Source of the DNA: Nitrospiraceae bacterium
GTDB taxonomy: Bacteria; Nitrospirota; Thermodesulfovibrionia; Thermodesulfovibrionales; UBA1546
Length of the DNA stretch: 64,000 bases
Assembly (NCBI GenBank): GCA_021373015.1
Contig: JAJFTJ010000007.1
Location: 107,135-171,134, forward strand
Direction: 5' to 3'
Shown: piece by piece, positions 57,205-64,000 of the stretch
Layout: each line of letters begins with the position of its first letter
Numbering within the stretch: the stretch's first letter is position 1
Position numbers and translations under genes: made by a program
Notes under the pieces: model-generated
The model's database searches: none
What the model saw: only the letters and a program-made list of their open reading frames with translations
What the model was told of the DNA's origin: nothing

Positions 57205-58551
57205 TCAATCCGTGATGTAGAGTGTGAATGTTGAGCCTTTGTCGAAGATGCTTTTTGCCTCTATTCTCCAACTATGTGCTTCGACCAGTTCCTTTACAAT
57301 TGCGAGTCCAAGACCAAGCCCATCATCAGAAAGCCTGTAAAACCTTTCAAATATATAAGGCAAATGTTCTTCTTTTATGCCGCAGCCAGTGTCTTTTATT
57401 TCAAGAAAAGTCTCTGAATCCTGCGCGCCTGTTTTAATTAACACGCTTCCGCCTTTTTTGGTTGCCTTCAATGCATTGCTTAAAAGATTTATAACGATCT
57501 GGCTCAGCCTGTCAGGGTCGGCATTGATAATGAGTTTTTCATCGGATTCGAGTTTGATTGAAACGCCTTTGTCCAGAAAAGATTTATTGAATCTTTCGAT
57601 GATGTTTTTCAGGAAAGGTTTTATTTCTATCAATTGCTTTTTCAGAGTGAGAGAACTAATCTGTGCCTGAGTGAGCTCTTCTATCCCATCAAGAATGTTT
57701 TTAAGCCTGCCTGTTTCTTCATATAACGACTGTATCTGCTCTTTATTCATTGGCAGAAGTCCGTCAATTATTCCTTCGAGCTCCCCTCGCATTGCGCTAA
57801 GAGGCGTCCTAAGTTCATGCGCAGTATTTGAAATAAGCCTTCTCCTTAGTGACTCCTGCAGCTCAAGGCTTTTTGCCATTATATTAAATGATTCTGAAAG
57901 TTTCCCGATCTCATCATTGCCTGTGCTTTTTACCCTGCTTTTAAGATTACCTTCACTTATTTGCTTTGCTGCAGACGCAAGTTTTTTTATAGGTTTTGTT
58001 AACCTGCTTGAAAAAATGATGCTGAGTAATATGGCAACACCGCCTAGTGCCAGAAGTGAGACAAATAGAAATTTATTTGTTCTTTTAATAAAAATGTCTT
58101 CCTTTTTGTGTTTTAAAAATTTTACCTCTAACGTGCCGATTTCCTTCCCCTTGTGAAATAATTGATAAGGCTCAAAATTCTCAGATCTGTCAGCATTTTT
58201 AAAATCTGTTATTGCCATAATTTTTTGCTTCATCAGGGGAGTGACTGTATTCAGCGCTTTTTCTGTATCGATTACAACGGTATCGTTTGTGTCTTTAATT
58301 TTTATTTCAAGGCCTTGCATAAGAGCCAGAACAGTGTCTCTGATTATTAAGTCGTTATTCCATCGGAAATTCTTTTCATAGGAACCTTCTATGTCAATCA
58401 TGACCCTGTAAACTTTGTCTTCCATCTCGCCTTCTTGAAATTTTCTGAAATCTTTAATCATCAGTTCTCTGAGCATAAATGCAGATGAAAGTGCGATTAA
58501 TGAGACAAGCAGCAATAAAACAAGAAATTTTATCCATAAACTTTTAAACAT
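57205..58551 (-). CDS. Sensor histidine kinase
   Basis: A membrane kinase of 448 residues from ATG 58551, which overlaps the regulator stop by 8 bases (ATGTTTAA). Longer in-frame starts reach into the regulator gene and are unlikely. It has membrane helix 1 at about 6-27, a periplasmic domain of roughly 110 residues, helix 2 near 155-175 and HAMP. The phosphorylated His is in HELRTPLSAM; the N box is NLLSNALKATK and the G boxes are DTGCGI and GLGLGLAIV. It pairs with the OmpR-type regulator. Signal unknown; envelope or metal stress is suggested only by the nearby Spy-like gene. Confidence 0.93.
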   Translation of the reverse strand: MFKSLWIKFLVLLLLVSLIALSSAFMLRELMIKDFRKFQEGEMEDKVYRVMIDIEGSYEKNFRWNNDLIIRDTVLALMQGLEIKIKDTNDTVVIDTEKALNTVTPLMKQKIMAITDFKNADRSENFEPYQLFHKGKEIGTLEVKFLKHKKEDIFIKRTNKFLFVSLLALGGVAILLSIIFSSRLTKPIKKLASAAKQISEGNLKSRVKSTGNDEIGKLSESFNIMAKSLELQESLRRRLISNTAHELRTPLSAMRGELEGIIDGLLPMNKEQIQSLYEETGRLKNILDGIEELTQAQISSLTLKKQLIEIKPFLKNIIERFNKSFLDKGVSIKLESDEKLIINADPDRLSQIVINLLSNALKATKKGGSVLIKTGAQDSETFLEIKDTGCGIKEEHLPYIFERFYRLSDDGLGLGLAIVKELVEAHSWRIEAKSIFDKGSTFTLYITD

Positions 58552-59245
58552 CTTTTTTCCCTGCAAATCTGTAGCCCACGCCGTAGATTGTTTGTATGAG
58601 CGCAGGATTTTTGGGATCCTCTTCGATCTTCTGCCTGATATTTTTAATGTGAGCGTCAATGCTTCTTTCATATCCCTCAAACTGGTATCCAAGCGCTTTT
58701 TCAACCAGTTCGTCTCTTGTAAATACTTTGCTCGGATACGAAGCAATCGTGAAAAGAACTTTAAATTCTGTCGGAGTGAGATTCGATAGAGTGCCGTTCT
58801 TTTTTACTTCATAAGTCTGACCGTCTATTACAATATTTCCATTATTAAAACTAAGAGGCGCTGTTTCGTCAAAGTCTTTTTTCTGTGATCTTTTTAGAAG
58901 CGCTTTCACTCTATAAACCAGTTCTCTGGGTGAGAAAGGTTTTACAATATAGTCGTCTGCGCCGAGTGCGAATCCTGCGATCCTTTCTTCTTCTGAGGAT
59001 TTTGACGTAAGCATGATTATCGGGAAATCTCCTATCTCTTTTAACTCTTGACACACTTCCTCGCCGGTCATATCAGGAAGCATTAAATCCAGAATAACGA
59101 GCATAGGGATTTCTTTCAATGCGGCCTCGATCGCATCTTTGCCTTTTTCGAAATGGGCTGCTCTGAATCCTGCTTGTTCGATATATATTTTTACGACCTT
59201 TGCTATCTTTCTGTCGTCTTCTACGATGAGAATATTGCTAAGCAC
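58544..59245 (-). CDS. OmpR-family response regulator
   Basis: A 233-residue regulator. The receiver has ED10-D11, phosphoacceptor Asp 53 (ILDLMLPD), T and the KPF lysine. The C-terminal winged helix has LTPTEFKVLF and a recognition region ending in RQKIEEDPKNP...GVGYRF. The start is GTG 59245, overlapping the cupin stop by one base. It is followed by its kinase. Confidence 0.94.
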   Translation of the reverse strand: MLSNILIVEDDRKIAKVVKIYIEQAGFRAAHFEKGKDAIEAALKEIPMLVILDLMLPDMTGEEVCQELKEIGDFPIIMLTSKSSEEERIAGFALGADDYIVKPFSPRELVYRVKALLKRSQKKDFDETAPLSFNNGNIVIDGQTYEVKKNGTLSNLTPTEFKVLFTIASYPSKVFTRDELVEKALGYQFEGYERSIDAHIKNIRQKIEEDPKNPALIQTIYGVGYRFAGKKDV

Positions 59246-59724
59246 TATATTTTCTCCGCAGAAAGAATCTTTGGCCTGTCCCTTTTTGCGTTTACTATGC
59301 AGAAAAATCCAAAGGGGTTTTTATACGGATTTTTTAATTGATGGGGAGTGTCAGGTGAAATATATAAAACATCAAGGTTGTTTATTTCATAAATATTTTT
59401 TCCTACTAATGCTTTTCCTTTCCCTCTTACACATATCACAACGTGTTCGTGCCTATGCTTTTCAAAACTGCTTCTGCCCCCTGATGCGATCTCAAAATAT
59501 CTGAGGTGAAATTTTGCAGTTTCTTCATTATTGCCTATTAATGTCTGCCTTGCAATGTCTGCCCAGTCTTTGCCATGTTGCTTATATTTTTCTATCTTAA
59601 TTCCCTGCCATTTGAATTGGCCTTTGTGTTTGTATAAAGCGCTTTTGTTTTTTGAAGATATCGCCTTACTTGCTCTTGGCTTAATTCTCCAGTCGCAGGA
59701 AATTGGTGGCTTCTTCTTAATCAT
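59245..59724 (-). CDS. Cupin-domain protein
   Basis: A 159-residue protein with a cupin core at about 70-155. The metal-site motif EKHRHEHVVICVRGKG is followed by DVLYISPDTPHQL, giving three His and a Glu to bind a metal. The N-terminal 60 residues are basic. It could be an enzyme or a small-molecule-binding regulator; the substrate is unknown. It lies 6 bases after the UPF0175-like gene and overlaps the regulator by one base, so it is part of the same operon as the two-component system. Confidence 0.82.
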   Translation of the reverse strand: MIKKKPPISCDWRIKPRASKAISSKNKSALYKHKGQFKWQGIKIEKYKQHGKDWADIARQTLIGNNEETAKFHLRYFEIASGGRSSFEKHRHEHVVICVRGKGKALVGKNIYEINNLDVLYISPDTPHQLKNPYKNPFGFFCIVNAKRDRPKILSAEKI

Positions 59725-59730
59725 AAAATC

Positions 59731-59940
59731 TTAGGCACTTACAGCATCCTGCAAAACATCAGAGTGCCTTTGCATAAGGATACGAATCCCCTGTTTTTTC
59801 AGATAAAGGCGGGTACTGACAATATCCATGCCGAGAACTTCAGAAAGTTTGCCGAGGCTTATGAATCCTTCTTTATATGATTCAAGTGCAACTGTTTTTC
59901 TGTGCTTTAGAACAGTAAACATTATATTAGTTCTCTTCAT
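59731..59940 (-). CDS. UPF0175-like small protein (antitoxin-type helix-turn-helix)
   Basis: The core YKEGFISLGKLSEVLGMDIVSTRLYL (quoted here only as the motif YKEGFISLGKLSEVLGM) fits UPF0175 proteins, which are small DNA-binding or antitoxin-like factors. From ATG 59940 it has 69 residues. ATG 59922, with AAGAGAA nearby, is an alternative start; longer frames to 60024 are unlikely. No toxin gene is adjacent. An inverted repeat overlaps its start, suggesting self-control. It leads the cupin/regulator/kinase genes by 6 bases. Confidence 0.7.
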   Translation of the reverse strand: MKRTNIMFTVLKHRKTVALESYKEGFISLGKLSEVLGMDIVSTRLYLKKQGIRILMQRHSDVLQDAVSA

Positions 59941-59961
59941 ACAACAAATATATCGTTGTAT
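59939..59961. promoter_or_regulatory. Inverted repeat overlapping the UPF0175-like start, candidate operator
   Basis: ATACAAC at 59939-59945 pairs exactly with GTTGTAT at 59955-59961, separated by 9 bases, so the half-sites lie about one and a half helical turns apart. It covers the start codon at 59938-59940. The position would suit repression by the adjacent small helix-turn-helix protein. Confidence 0.4.
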
Positions 59962-60017
59962 CTTATGTAATGCTACCATTGGCTGATTACAGAGGTCAAG
60001 AAAGAGGAGGGTAGAAA

Positions 60018-61043
60018 TTACCAAAACACAACCACACTCTTCAGTGAGTCTTTTGCTTCTGCCGTCAGTCTGAAAGCTTCTGCTGTTTTTTCTATAGGAA
60101 ATCTGTGCGTTATAAGTTTATCAGCCTTTACTGCTCCCTGTTTTATTAATTTGAGCGCTTCTTTTGTGTCATCGGGCCCGCATGAGTAGCTTGTGATTAT
60201 ATTGATGTCCTTAAAATAAATCTCATTTGGATCAATGACTAGTTTTTCATCAGGCTTTGCAGGCGTGAAGAATATAACCTTTCCTCCAGGTGCAGCAGAT
60301 TCTATTCCCTGCGTCATTGCGCTAGCGCTGTTTGGCCCTACAATCACGATATCTGCCATGTCTCCATGAGTTAATTCTTTAAGAGCGTCCATCAGATTGT
60401 CTTTTGACACATCTATTGTTTCATCAGCGCCCAGTTCTTTTGCCTTATTAAGTCTGAACTGAATCATGTCAGCGCCAATTATTCTCATAGCACCGTATTT
60501 TCTTGCAACCATAATATTCAACATTCCCATGACTCCAAGCCCGATAACAAGCACTGTATCCCCGCGTCTAATATCTGCTCTTTTAATTGCTTTGACAACA
60601 CATGCAGTTGGTTCTATTAATGTTCCATCTTCAAAACTAAAGTTACGCGGAAGTTTCAAAGTGTCGTTCTCAAGGTTTATCTCAGGTATAAGAATATATT
60701 CAGCAAGCCCTCCGGGAATTATTTTTGTTTTTCTCCATGTCTCGCACTGAACATGATCCCCTCTTTTGCAGAATCTGCATTTCAAACAAGGCGCATGATG
60801 GTGAACAAAAACCCTGTCGCCGACTTTGAAGGATTTTACTTCTTTCCCAACTTCTACAATCTCTCCTGCAGGTTCATGCCCTAAAACCAGAGGCGCTTTT
60901 TTCTCTATATACCATGGCATCACATCGCCTGAGCATATTCCGCAAGCCCTTGTCTTAATGAGCGCATCTTTTTCTCCGATTAATGCGGCAGGCATATCTT
61001 CAATTCGAATGTCATTAAATGAATAAAGCTTTGCAACTTTCAT
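60018..61043 (-). CDS. Zinc-dependent medium-chain alcohol/polyol dehydrogenase
   Basis: A 341-residue MDR enzyme clearly related to the one at 37168. It has ACGICSGDVMPWY and GHEPAGE (catalytic zinc), PCLKCRFCKRGDHVQC (structural zinc) and VIGLGVMGMLNIMVA (cofactor site). The catalytic-site motif reads CSGD where most relatives have CGSD. Substrate unknown. It is divergent from hemL and lies 77 bases upstream of the UPF0175-like gene. Confidence 0.86.
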   Translation of the reverse strand: MKVAKLYSFNDIRIEDMPAALIGEKDALIKTRACGICSGDVMPWYIEKKAPLVLGHEPAGEIVEVGKEVKSFKVGDRVFVHHHAPCLKCRFCKRGDHVQCETWRKTKIIPGGLAEYILIPEINLENDTLKLPRNFSFEDGTLIEPTACVVKAIKRADIRRGDTVLVIGLGVMGMLNIMVARKYGAMRIIGADMIQFRLNKAKELGADETIDVSKDNLMDALKELTHGDMADIVIVGPNSASAMTQGIESAAPGGKVIFFTPAKPDEKLVIDPNEIYFKDINIITSYSCGPDDTKEALKLIKQGAVKADKLITHRFPIEKTAEAFRLTAEAKDSLKSVVVFW

Positions 61044-61090
61044 AATTTACCTCTCGTAACATTTTAACGAATCTATTATATATCAATTGT

Positions 61091-61120
61091 TTGACATAAA
61101 AAACTTTTTCGTGATAGACT
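61091..61120 (+). promoter_or_regulatory. Candidate hemL promoter
   Basis: A perfect TTGACA at 61091-61096 and TAGACT at 61115-61120 (4 of 6 to the consensus) are 18 bases apart. Transcription would begin close to 61127, almost at the ATG 61129, so the message could be nearly leaderless. No ribosome binding site precedes that ATG. Confidence 0.45.
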
Positions 61121-61128
61121 TTCTATCT

Positions 61129-62415
61129 ATGAAAACCTATAGAAAATCCCATAAACTTTTTGAGGCAGCAAAGAAAGTAATTCCCGGAGGCGTTAACAGC
61201 CCGGTCAGGGCATTTAAGGCTGTAGGAGGGAATCCCATATTTATTTCAAGGGCAAAAGGTTCAAGAATATATGATGTGGACGGAAATTCATATATTGATT
61301 ATGTTCTGTCTTGGGGCCCGCTAATTTTGGGACATGCGCATCCAAAGGTTGTTAAGGCATTAAAGAAGGCAGCTGAAAAAGGCACTAGTTATGGAGCGCC
61401 GACCCAGCTTGAGATCGAACTTGCAAATATGGTCGTCAAGGCATATCCATCGATGGATAAGGTGAGGATGGTTAATTCTGGAACTGAAGCAACAATGAGC
61501 GCAATAAGAGCTGCCAGAGGATTTACAAAAAGAGACGCGGTAATAAAATTCGAAGGATGCTATCATGGACATGCAGATGGTCTGCTTGTCAAGGCCGGCT
61601 CGGGCGCGGCAACATTCGGTCTTCCTGACAGCCCGGGCGTTCCAGAGTCATACGCAAAAAATACTATAACCCTGCCGTTTAATAATATCGAGTCAGTAAA
61701 GGCATCTATCGAAAAAAACTGGAAATCAATAGCATGCATGATAGTCGAACCTGTTGTGGGAAATATAGGATGTGTTCTTCCAAAGCCTGGATTTCTTGAT
61801 GCATTGAGAGAACTTACTGAGAAGCATGGAATAGTTCTGATATTTGACGAAGTGATGACAGGATTCAGAGTGTCTTATGGAGGTGCTCAGCAGTTTTATA
61901 AGATAAAACCTGATATGACATGTCTTGGAAAGGTTATAGGCGGAGGACTTCCTGTCGGAGCATACGGAGGGAAAAAAGAAATAATGTCCATGATTTCTCC
62001 TGAAGGCCCTGTTTATCAGGCGGGCACATTGTCCGGAAATCCCTTGGCGATGACTGCGGGTATCGAGACGTTAAAACTCATTTCTGCAAAAGTTGCATAT
62101 AAGAAATTAGAAATTCTTTCATCAGCATTGGAAGACGGACTTATAGATTCTGCGAAGAAAGCAGGCGTGAGCACAAAGTTTTACAGAGCAGGCTCGATGT
62201 TCTGCACATATTTTACAGATACTGATGTTGTTGACTACTCTACCGCAAAGACATCCGACACAGCAAAGTTCTCGAAATTCTTTTCAGGAATGCTGAAAAG
62301 AGGAGTAAATATCGCTCCTTCGCAGTTTGAAGCCGGTTTCATTTCTCTTGCGCATTCTGAGAGAGATATCGAAAAAACGGTCAGGGCGGCTTACGAGTCT
62401 TTTAAAGAATGTTAA
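61129..62415 (+). CDS. hemL: Glutamate-1-semialdehyde 2,1-aminomutase
   Basis: HemL makes 5-aminolevulinate from glutamate-1-semialdehyde, feeding heme synthesis. It has [12 protein letters not shown] at the start, [28 protein letters not shown] and the PLP lysine in [17 protein letters not shown] (about residue 265). From ATG 61129 it has 428 residues, the usual length. A TTG at 61087 would add 14 residues but overlaps the likely promoter. Heme made through it would be used by the cytochrome genes in the window. Confidence 0.95.
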   Translation: MKTYRKSHKLFEAAKKVIPGGVNSPVRAFKAVGGNPIFISRAKGSRIYDVDGNSYIDYVLSWGPLILGHAHPKVVKALKKAAEKGTSYGAPTQLEIELANMVVKAYPSMDKVRMVNSGTEATMSAIRAARGFTKRDAVIKFEGCYHGHADGLLVKAGSGAATFGLPDSPGVPESYAKNTITLPFNNIESVKASIEKNWKSIACMIVEPVVGNIGCVLPKPGFLDALRELTEKHGIVLIFDEVMTGFRVSYGGAQQFYKIKPDMTCLGKVIGGGLPVGAYGGKKEIMSMISPEGPVYQAGTLSGNPLAMTAGIETLKLISAKVAYKKLEILSSALEDGLIDSAKKAGVSTKFYRAGSMFCTYFTDTDVVDYSTAKTSDTAKFSKFFSGMLKRGVNIAPSQFEAGFISLAHSERDIEKTVRAAYESFKEC

Positions 62416-62436
62416 AGAGAGAAGGATTTAATTTTT

Positions 62437-62592
62437 ATGGTAACAGAGGCAGAACATAATATCTCCGCTGATTTTCATTGTGTTTTGAAACTTTCTACCT
62501 TTGATATCTTGAAATTTATTGTTGGGCTATCGGCAGATGAACCCGTTCAAATAATATATCCTTCTTTTATTTCTAAAAAAGCCGATAGGTAA
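62437..62592 (+). CDS. Possible small protein (51 residues)
   Basis: An ATG at 62437 opens a 51-residue frame ending in SKKADR, with AAGGA 11 bases upstream. It lies in the otherwise empty gap between hemL and atpZ. No family is recognised. The region also holds an inverted repeat, CTATCGGC at 62527 and GCCGATAG at 62581, so it could instead be an untranslated leader. Confidence 0.35.
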   Translation: MVTEAEHNISADFHCVLKLSTFDILKFIVGLSADEPVQIIYPSFISKKADR

Positions 62593-62597
62593 AAAAT

Positions 62598-62837
62598 ATG
62601 TCTGATAAGCCATTGTTAAAAAATCTATATCAGGCAAGCGTAATAGGTATTAATCTTGTTCTTTCAACCTTTGTCGGGCTTGTAATAGGATATGGTCTTG
62701 ATAAATTCTTTAATACTTCGCCATGGCTTACAATCATATTTCTCCTGCTCGGAATTGTTGCGGGATTCAGAGAATTAATGCGCATGGCAAAAAAATCTTT
62801 AGAGGACGACGGCAAAGATGATAAAAAGAATATATAA
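62598..62837 (+). CDS. atpZ: AtpZ/AtpI-family membrane protein
   Basis: A 79-residue protein with two membrane helices (about 13-34 and 42-60), with GLVIGYGLDKFF between the first helix and SPWLT. This is the AtpZ pattern. AtpZ/AtpI assist assembly of the ATP synthase rotor ring. It overlaps the next gene by 20 bases. Confidence 0.88.
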   Translation: MSDKPLLKNLYQASVIGINLVLSTFVGLVIGYGLDKFFNTSPWLTIIFLLLGIVAGFRELMRMAKKSLEDDGKDDKKNI

Positions 62838-63171
62838 AAATACTCTCGTTATATTGCTTCCCGCTGCTTTAATTTCAGCCTTTATCGAATGGGAAAAACT
62901 TCCTCTTGGCATTATCGTAGGAGGTCTTCTTGCGCTGGCTAATCTGAAGGCAATTGTCTGGAGCGTCGAAGGGCTTATCGGCACAACTGACCGTGCTGCA
63001 GGAATGCTGGTTTTTTTCAGTTTTTTAAAATTACTCGTTATTTTTGCGATCATTATTTTTCTTTTATGGCTTGGGATTATTAATATTATAGGAATTTTTA
63101 TAGGATTCACTATAGTCTTTGTGCTTATATTAATAGAAGGACTCAGGTCAGTAAAGGGAAGGGCGCAATAA
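62818..63171 (+). CDS. AtpI-like ATP synthase subunit I family protein
   Basis: A 117-residue protein with about four membrane helices, matching the broad ATP synthase subunit I family. It follows atpZ and normally precedes atpB and atpE, but here pgi comes next. It may help assemble the F0 rotor encoded elsewhere. Confidence 0.75.
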   Translation: MIKRIYKNTLVILLPAALISAFIEWEKLPLGIIVGGLLALANLKAIVWSVEGLIGTTDRAAGMLVFFSFLKLLVIFAIIIFLLWLGIINIIGIFIGFTIVFVLILIEGLRSVKGRAQ

Positions 63172-63183
63172 AGGAGTATTCTT

Positions 63184-64000
63184 ATGCTTCAGCTTGATTT
63201 TACGAATATGATGCATGATGTTATCTCTGAAAACGGTTTATCCAAAAAACAGATAGACAACATAATCTCGAAAGTAAGAGATGTTGACAAGAAGATAAAG
63301 ACCAGAGGACTACCCGGCCTTGGTTTTATCGATCTCGTTGAACAAGACACATTAGAAATAAAAAAGACCGGTTCTCTAATTAAAAAAGATTTCGAAAATT
63401 TCATAATACTCGGTATTGGCGGATCTGCGCTAGGGCCAAAGGCAATCTTAGAAGCGCTCAGCCCATTTCATAATTTGGATAAAAAACCGAAAATTTTTAT
63501 ATACGACAATGTCGACCCAAGAACTATGGATAGGATTTTGTCGATTATTGATATAGGGAAAACATCTGTGAATGTGATAACGAAATCGGGCAGCACTGCA
63601 GAGACAATGGCATCTTTTATGATTCTATGGGACAGATTAAAAGGATCCTCAGAAAAATTCATAGCAACCACTGATCCTGAGAAGGGAAACCTGAGAAAAA
63701 TTGCGAATGAAAAAGGATTCAAGACATTTGCGATCCCGCATAATGTTGGCGGAAGATTTTCTGTGCTTAGCCCAGTTGGACTTTTGCTTGCGGAAGTTAT
63801 GGGGATTGATTCGAATGAATTTTTAAGAGGCGCAAAAGACATTTCTCAAAGATGCAAAAATGAAGACATATGGAAAAATCCTGCATATCTTTTTGGAACA
63901 CTTCTTTATCTTATGAAAACAGAAAAAAAGAGATTCATAAATGTGATGGTTCCTTATGCTGACGGGCTTAAGCCTATGGCTGAATGGTTCTGTCAGTTGT
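63184..64000 (+). CDS. pgi: Glucose-6-phosphate isomerase (partial, runs off the right edge)
   Basis: Pgi interconverts glucose 6-phosphate and fructose 6-phosphate. The visible 272 residues include ILGIGGSALGPKAI, VITKSGSTAETM with the sugar-phosphate site and NVGGRFSVLSPVG. GGAGT precedes ATG 63184. The C-terminal part is beyond the window. It connects glycolysis (eno) and glycogen genes (glgC, GH57) in this region. Confidence 0.95.
   Translation, partial: MLQLDFTNMMHDVISENGLSKKQIDNIISKVRDVDKKIKTRGLPGLGFIDLVEQDTLEIKKTGSLIKKDFENFIILGIGGSALGPKAILEALSPFHNLDKKPKIFIYDNVDPRTMDRILSIIDIGKTSVNVITKSGSTAETMASFMILWDRLKGSSEKFIATTDPEKGNLRKIANEKGFKTFAIPHNVGGRFSVLSPVGLLLAEVMGIDSNEFLRGAKDISQRCKNEDIWKNPAYLFGTLLYLMKTEKKRFINVMVPYADGLKPMAEWFCQL

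Noticed and set aside
57205-58746. Histidine kinase with a 65-residue N-terminal extension
   Set aside because: The extension overlaps the response regulator gene and has the composition of a shadow frame; ATG 58551 gives the usual overlap and a normal first membrane helix.
59731-60024. Toxin-antitoxin pair at the UPF0175-like gene
   Set aside because: The neighbours are a dehydrogenase and a cupin; no PIN, RelE or other toxin-like gene is adjacent.

Overview
The window is an AT-rich, densely coded bacterial chromosome segment from a Gram-negative-type organism. Both strands carry operons and no gap exceeds about 270 bases. There is no rRNA, and I could run no phylogenetic search. The gene mix (System II cytochrome c maturation by ResB/CcsA, a c-type-heme chemoreceptor, BioW/BioB, citramalate synthase, GH57 glycosidase plus GlgC, two DksA/antitoxin-like small regulators) fits an anaerobic or microaerophilic Nitrospirota/Thermodesulfovibrio-like or deltaproteobacterial-type lineage. 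That placement is inference. No phage, insertion sequence or CRISPR array was seen.

Layout. 1-1007: tail of an unidentified gene, a terminator, and an FkbM methyltransferase. 1038-3376: biotin genes bioB-bioW on the minus strand, then a YqeY protein. 3394-6891: minus-strand livHMGF branched-chain amino acid transporter without a binding protein. 6992-11817: metK, ahcY, cimA and a DksA-type regulator with a histone-H1-like tail. 11814-14792: minus-strand dppB-dppC permeases and a CCA-adding enzyme. 14905-18101: a degenerate receiver/AraC regulator and a three-gene operon of unknown function closed by a strong terminator. 18167-20299: a divergent Lgt-like protein and glgC.

20296-33109 is a large chemosensory operon: DUF4388, CheY, CheA, ExeA-like ATPase, CheW, heme-motif MCP, CheW, HEAT-repeat protein, CheR, CheB, GAF/coiled-coil, CheY. 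It has no flagellar genes beside it. A tRNA-Leu(UAA) lies antisense behind it, followed by a degenerate-receiver/PilZ protein. 34043-38193: rpiB-glyA-nrdR, a DhnA-type aldolase and a zinc dehydrogenase. 38315-40050 (minus): yacG and a peptide-binding lipoprotein (dppA-like). 40185: acyl-CoA dehydrogenase.

41341-51695 is a long minus-strand block: htpX, then a three-gene set matching the recently defined bacterial ceramide pathway (CerR-like reductase, serine palmitoyltransferase-like enzyme, YghO/bCerS-like N-acyltransferase), then gcvH, lpd, eno, ftsB, a GH57 glycosidase and dtd. 51894-56933: a LysR regulator, ccsA/resB, and two small exported proteins, one Spy/ZraP-like. 57205-61043 (minus): zinc dehydrogenase, UPF0175-like protein, cupin, OmpR-type regulator and histidine kinase. 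61129-64000: hemL, atpZ, atpI-like and the start of pgi.

The most notable points are the ceramide-type cassette; two genes of one peptide transporter (dppB, dppA) that seem to need AUU/AUC start codons; the unknown operon at 15834-18101 with a possible lipid-binding fold and a CxxH/CxxC tail; two receiver domains that have lost key residues; and the unusual composition of the chemosensory operon.
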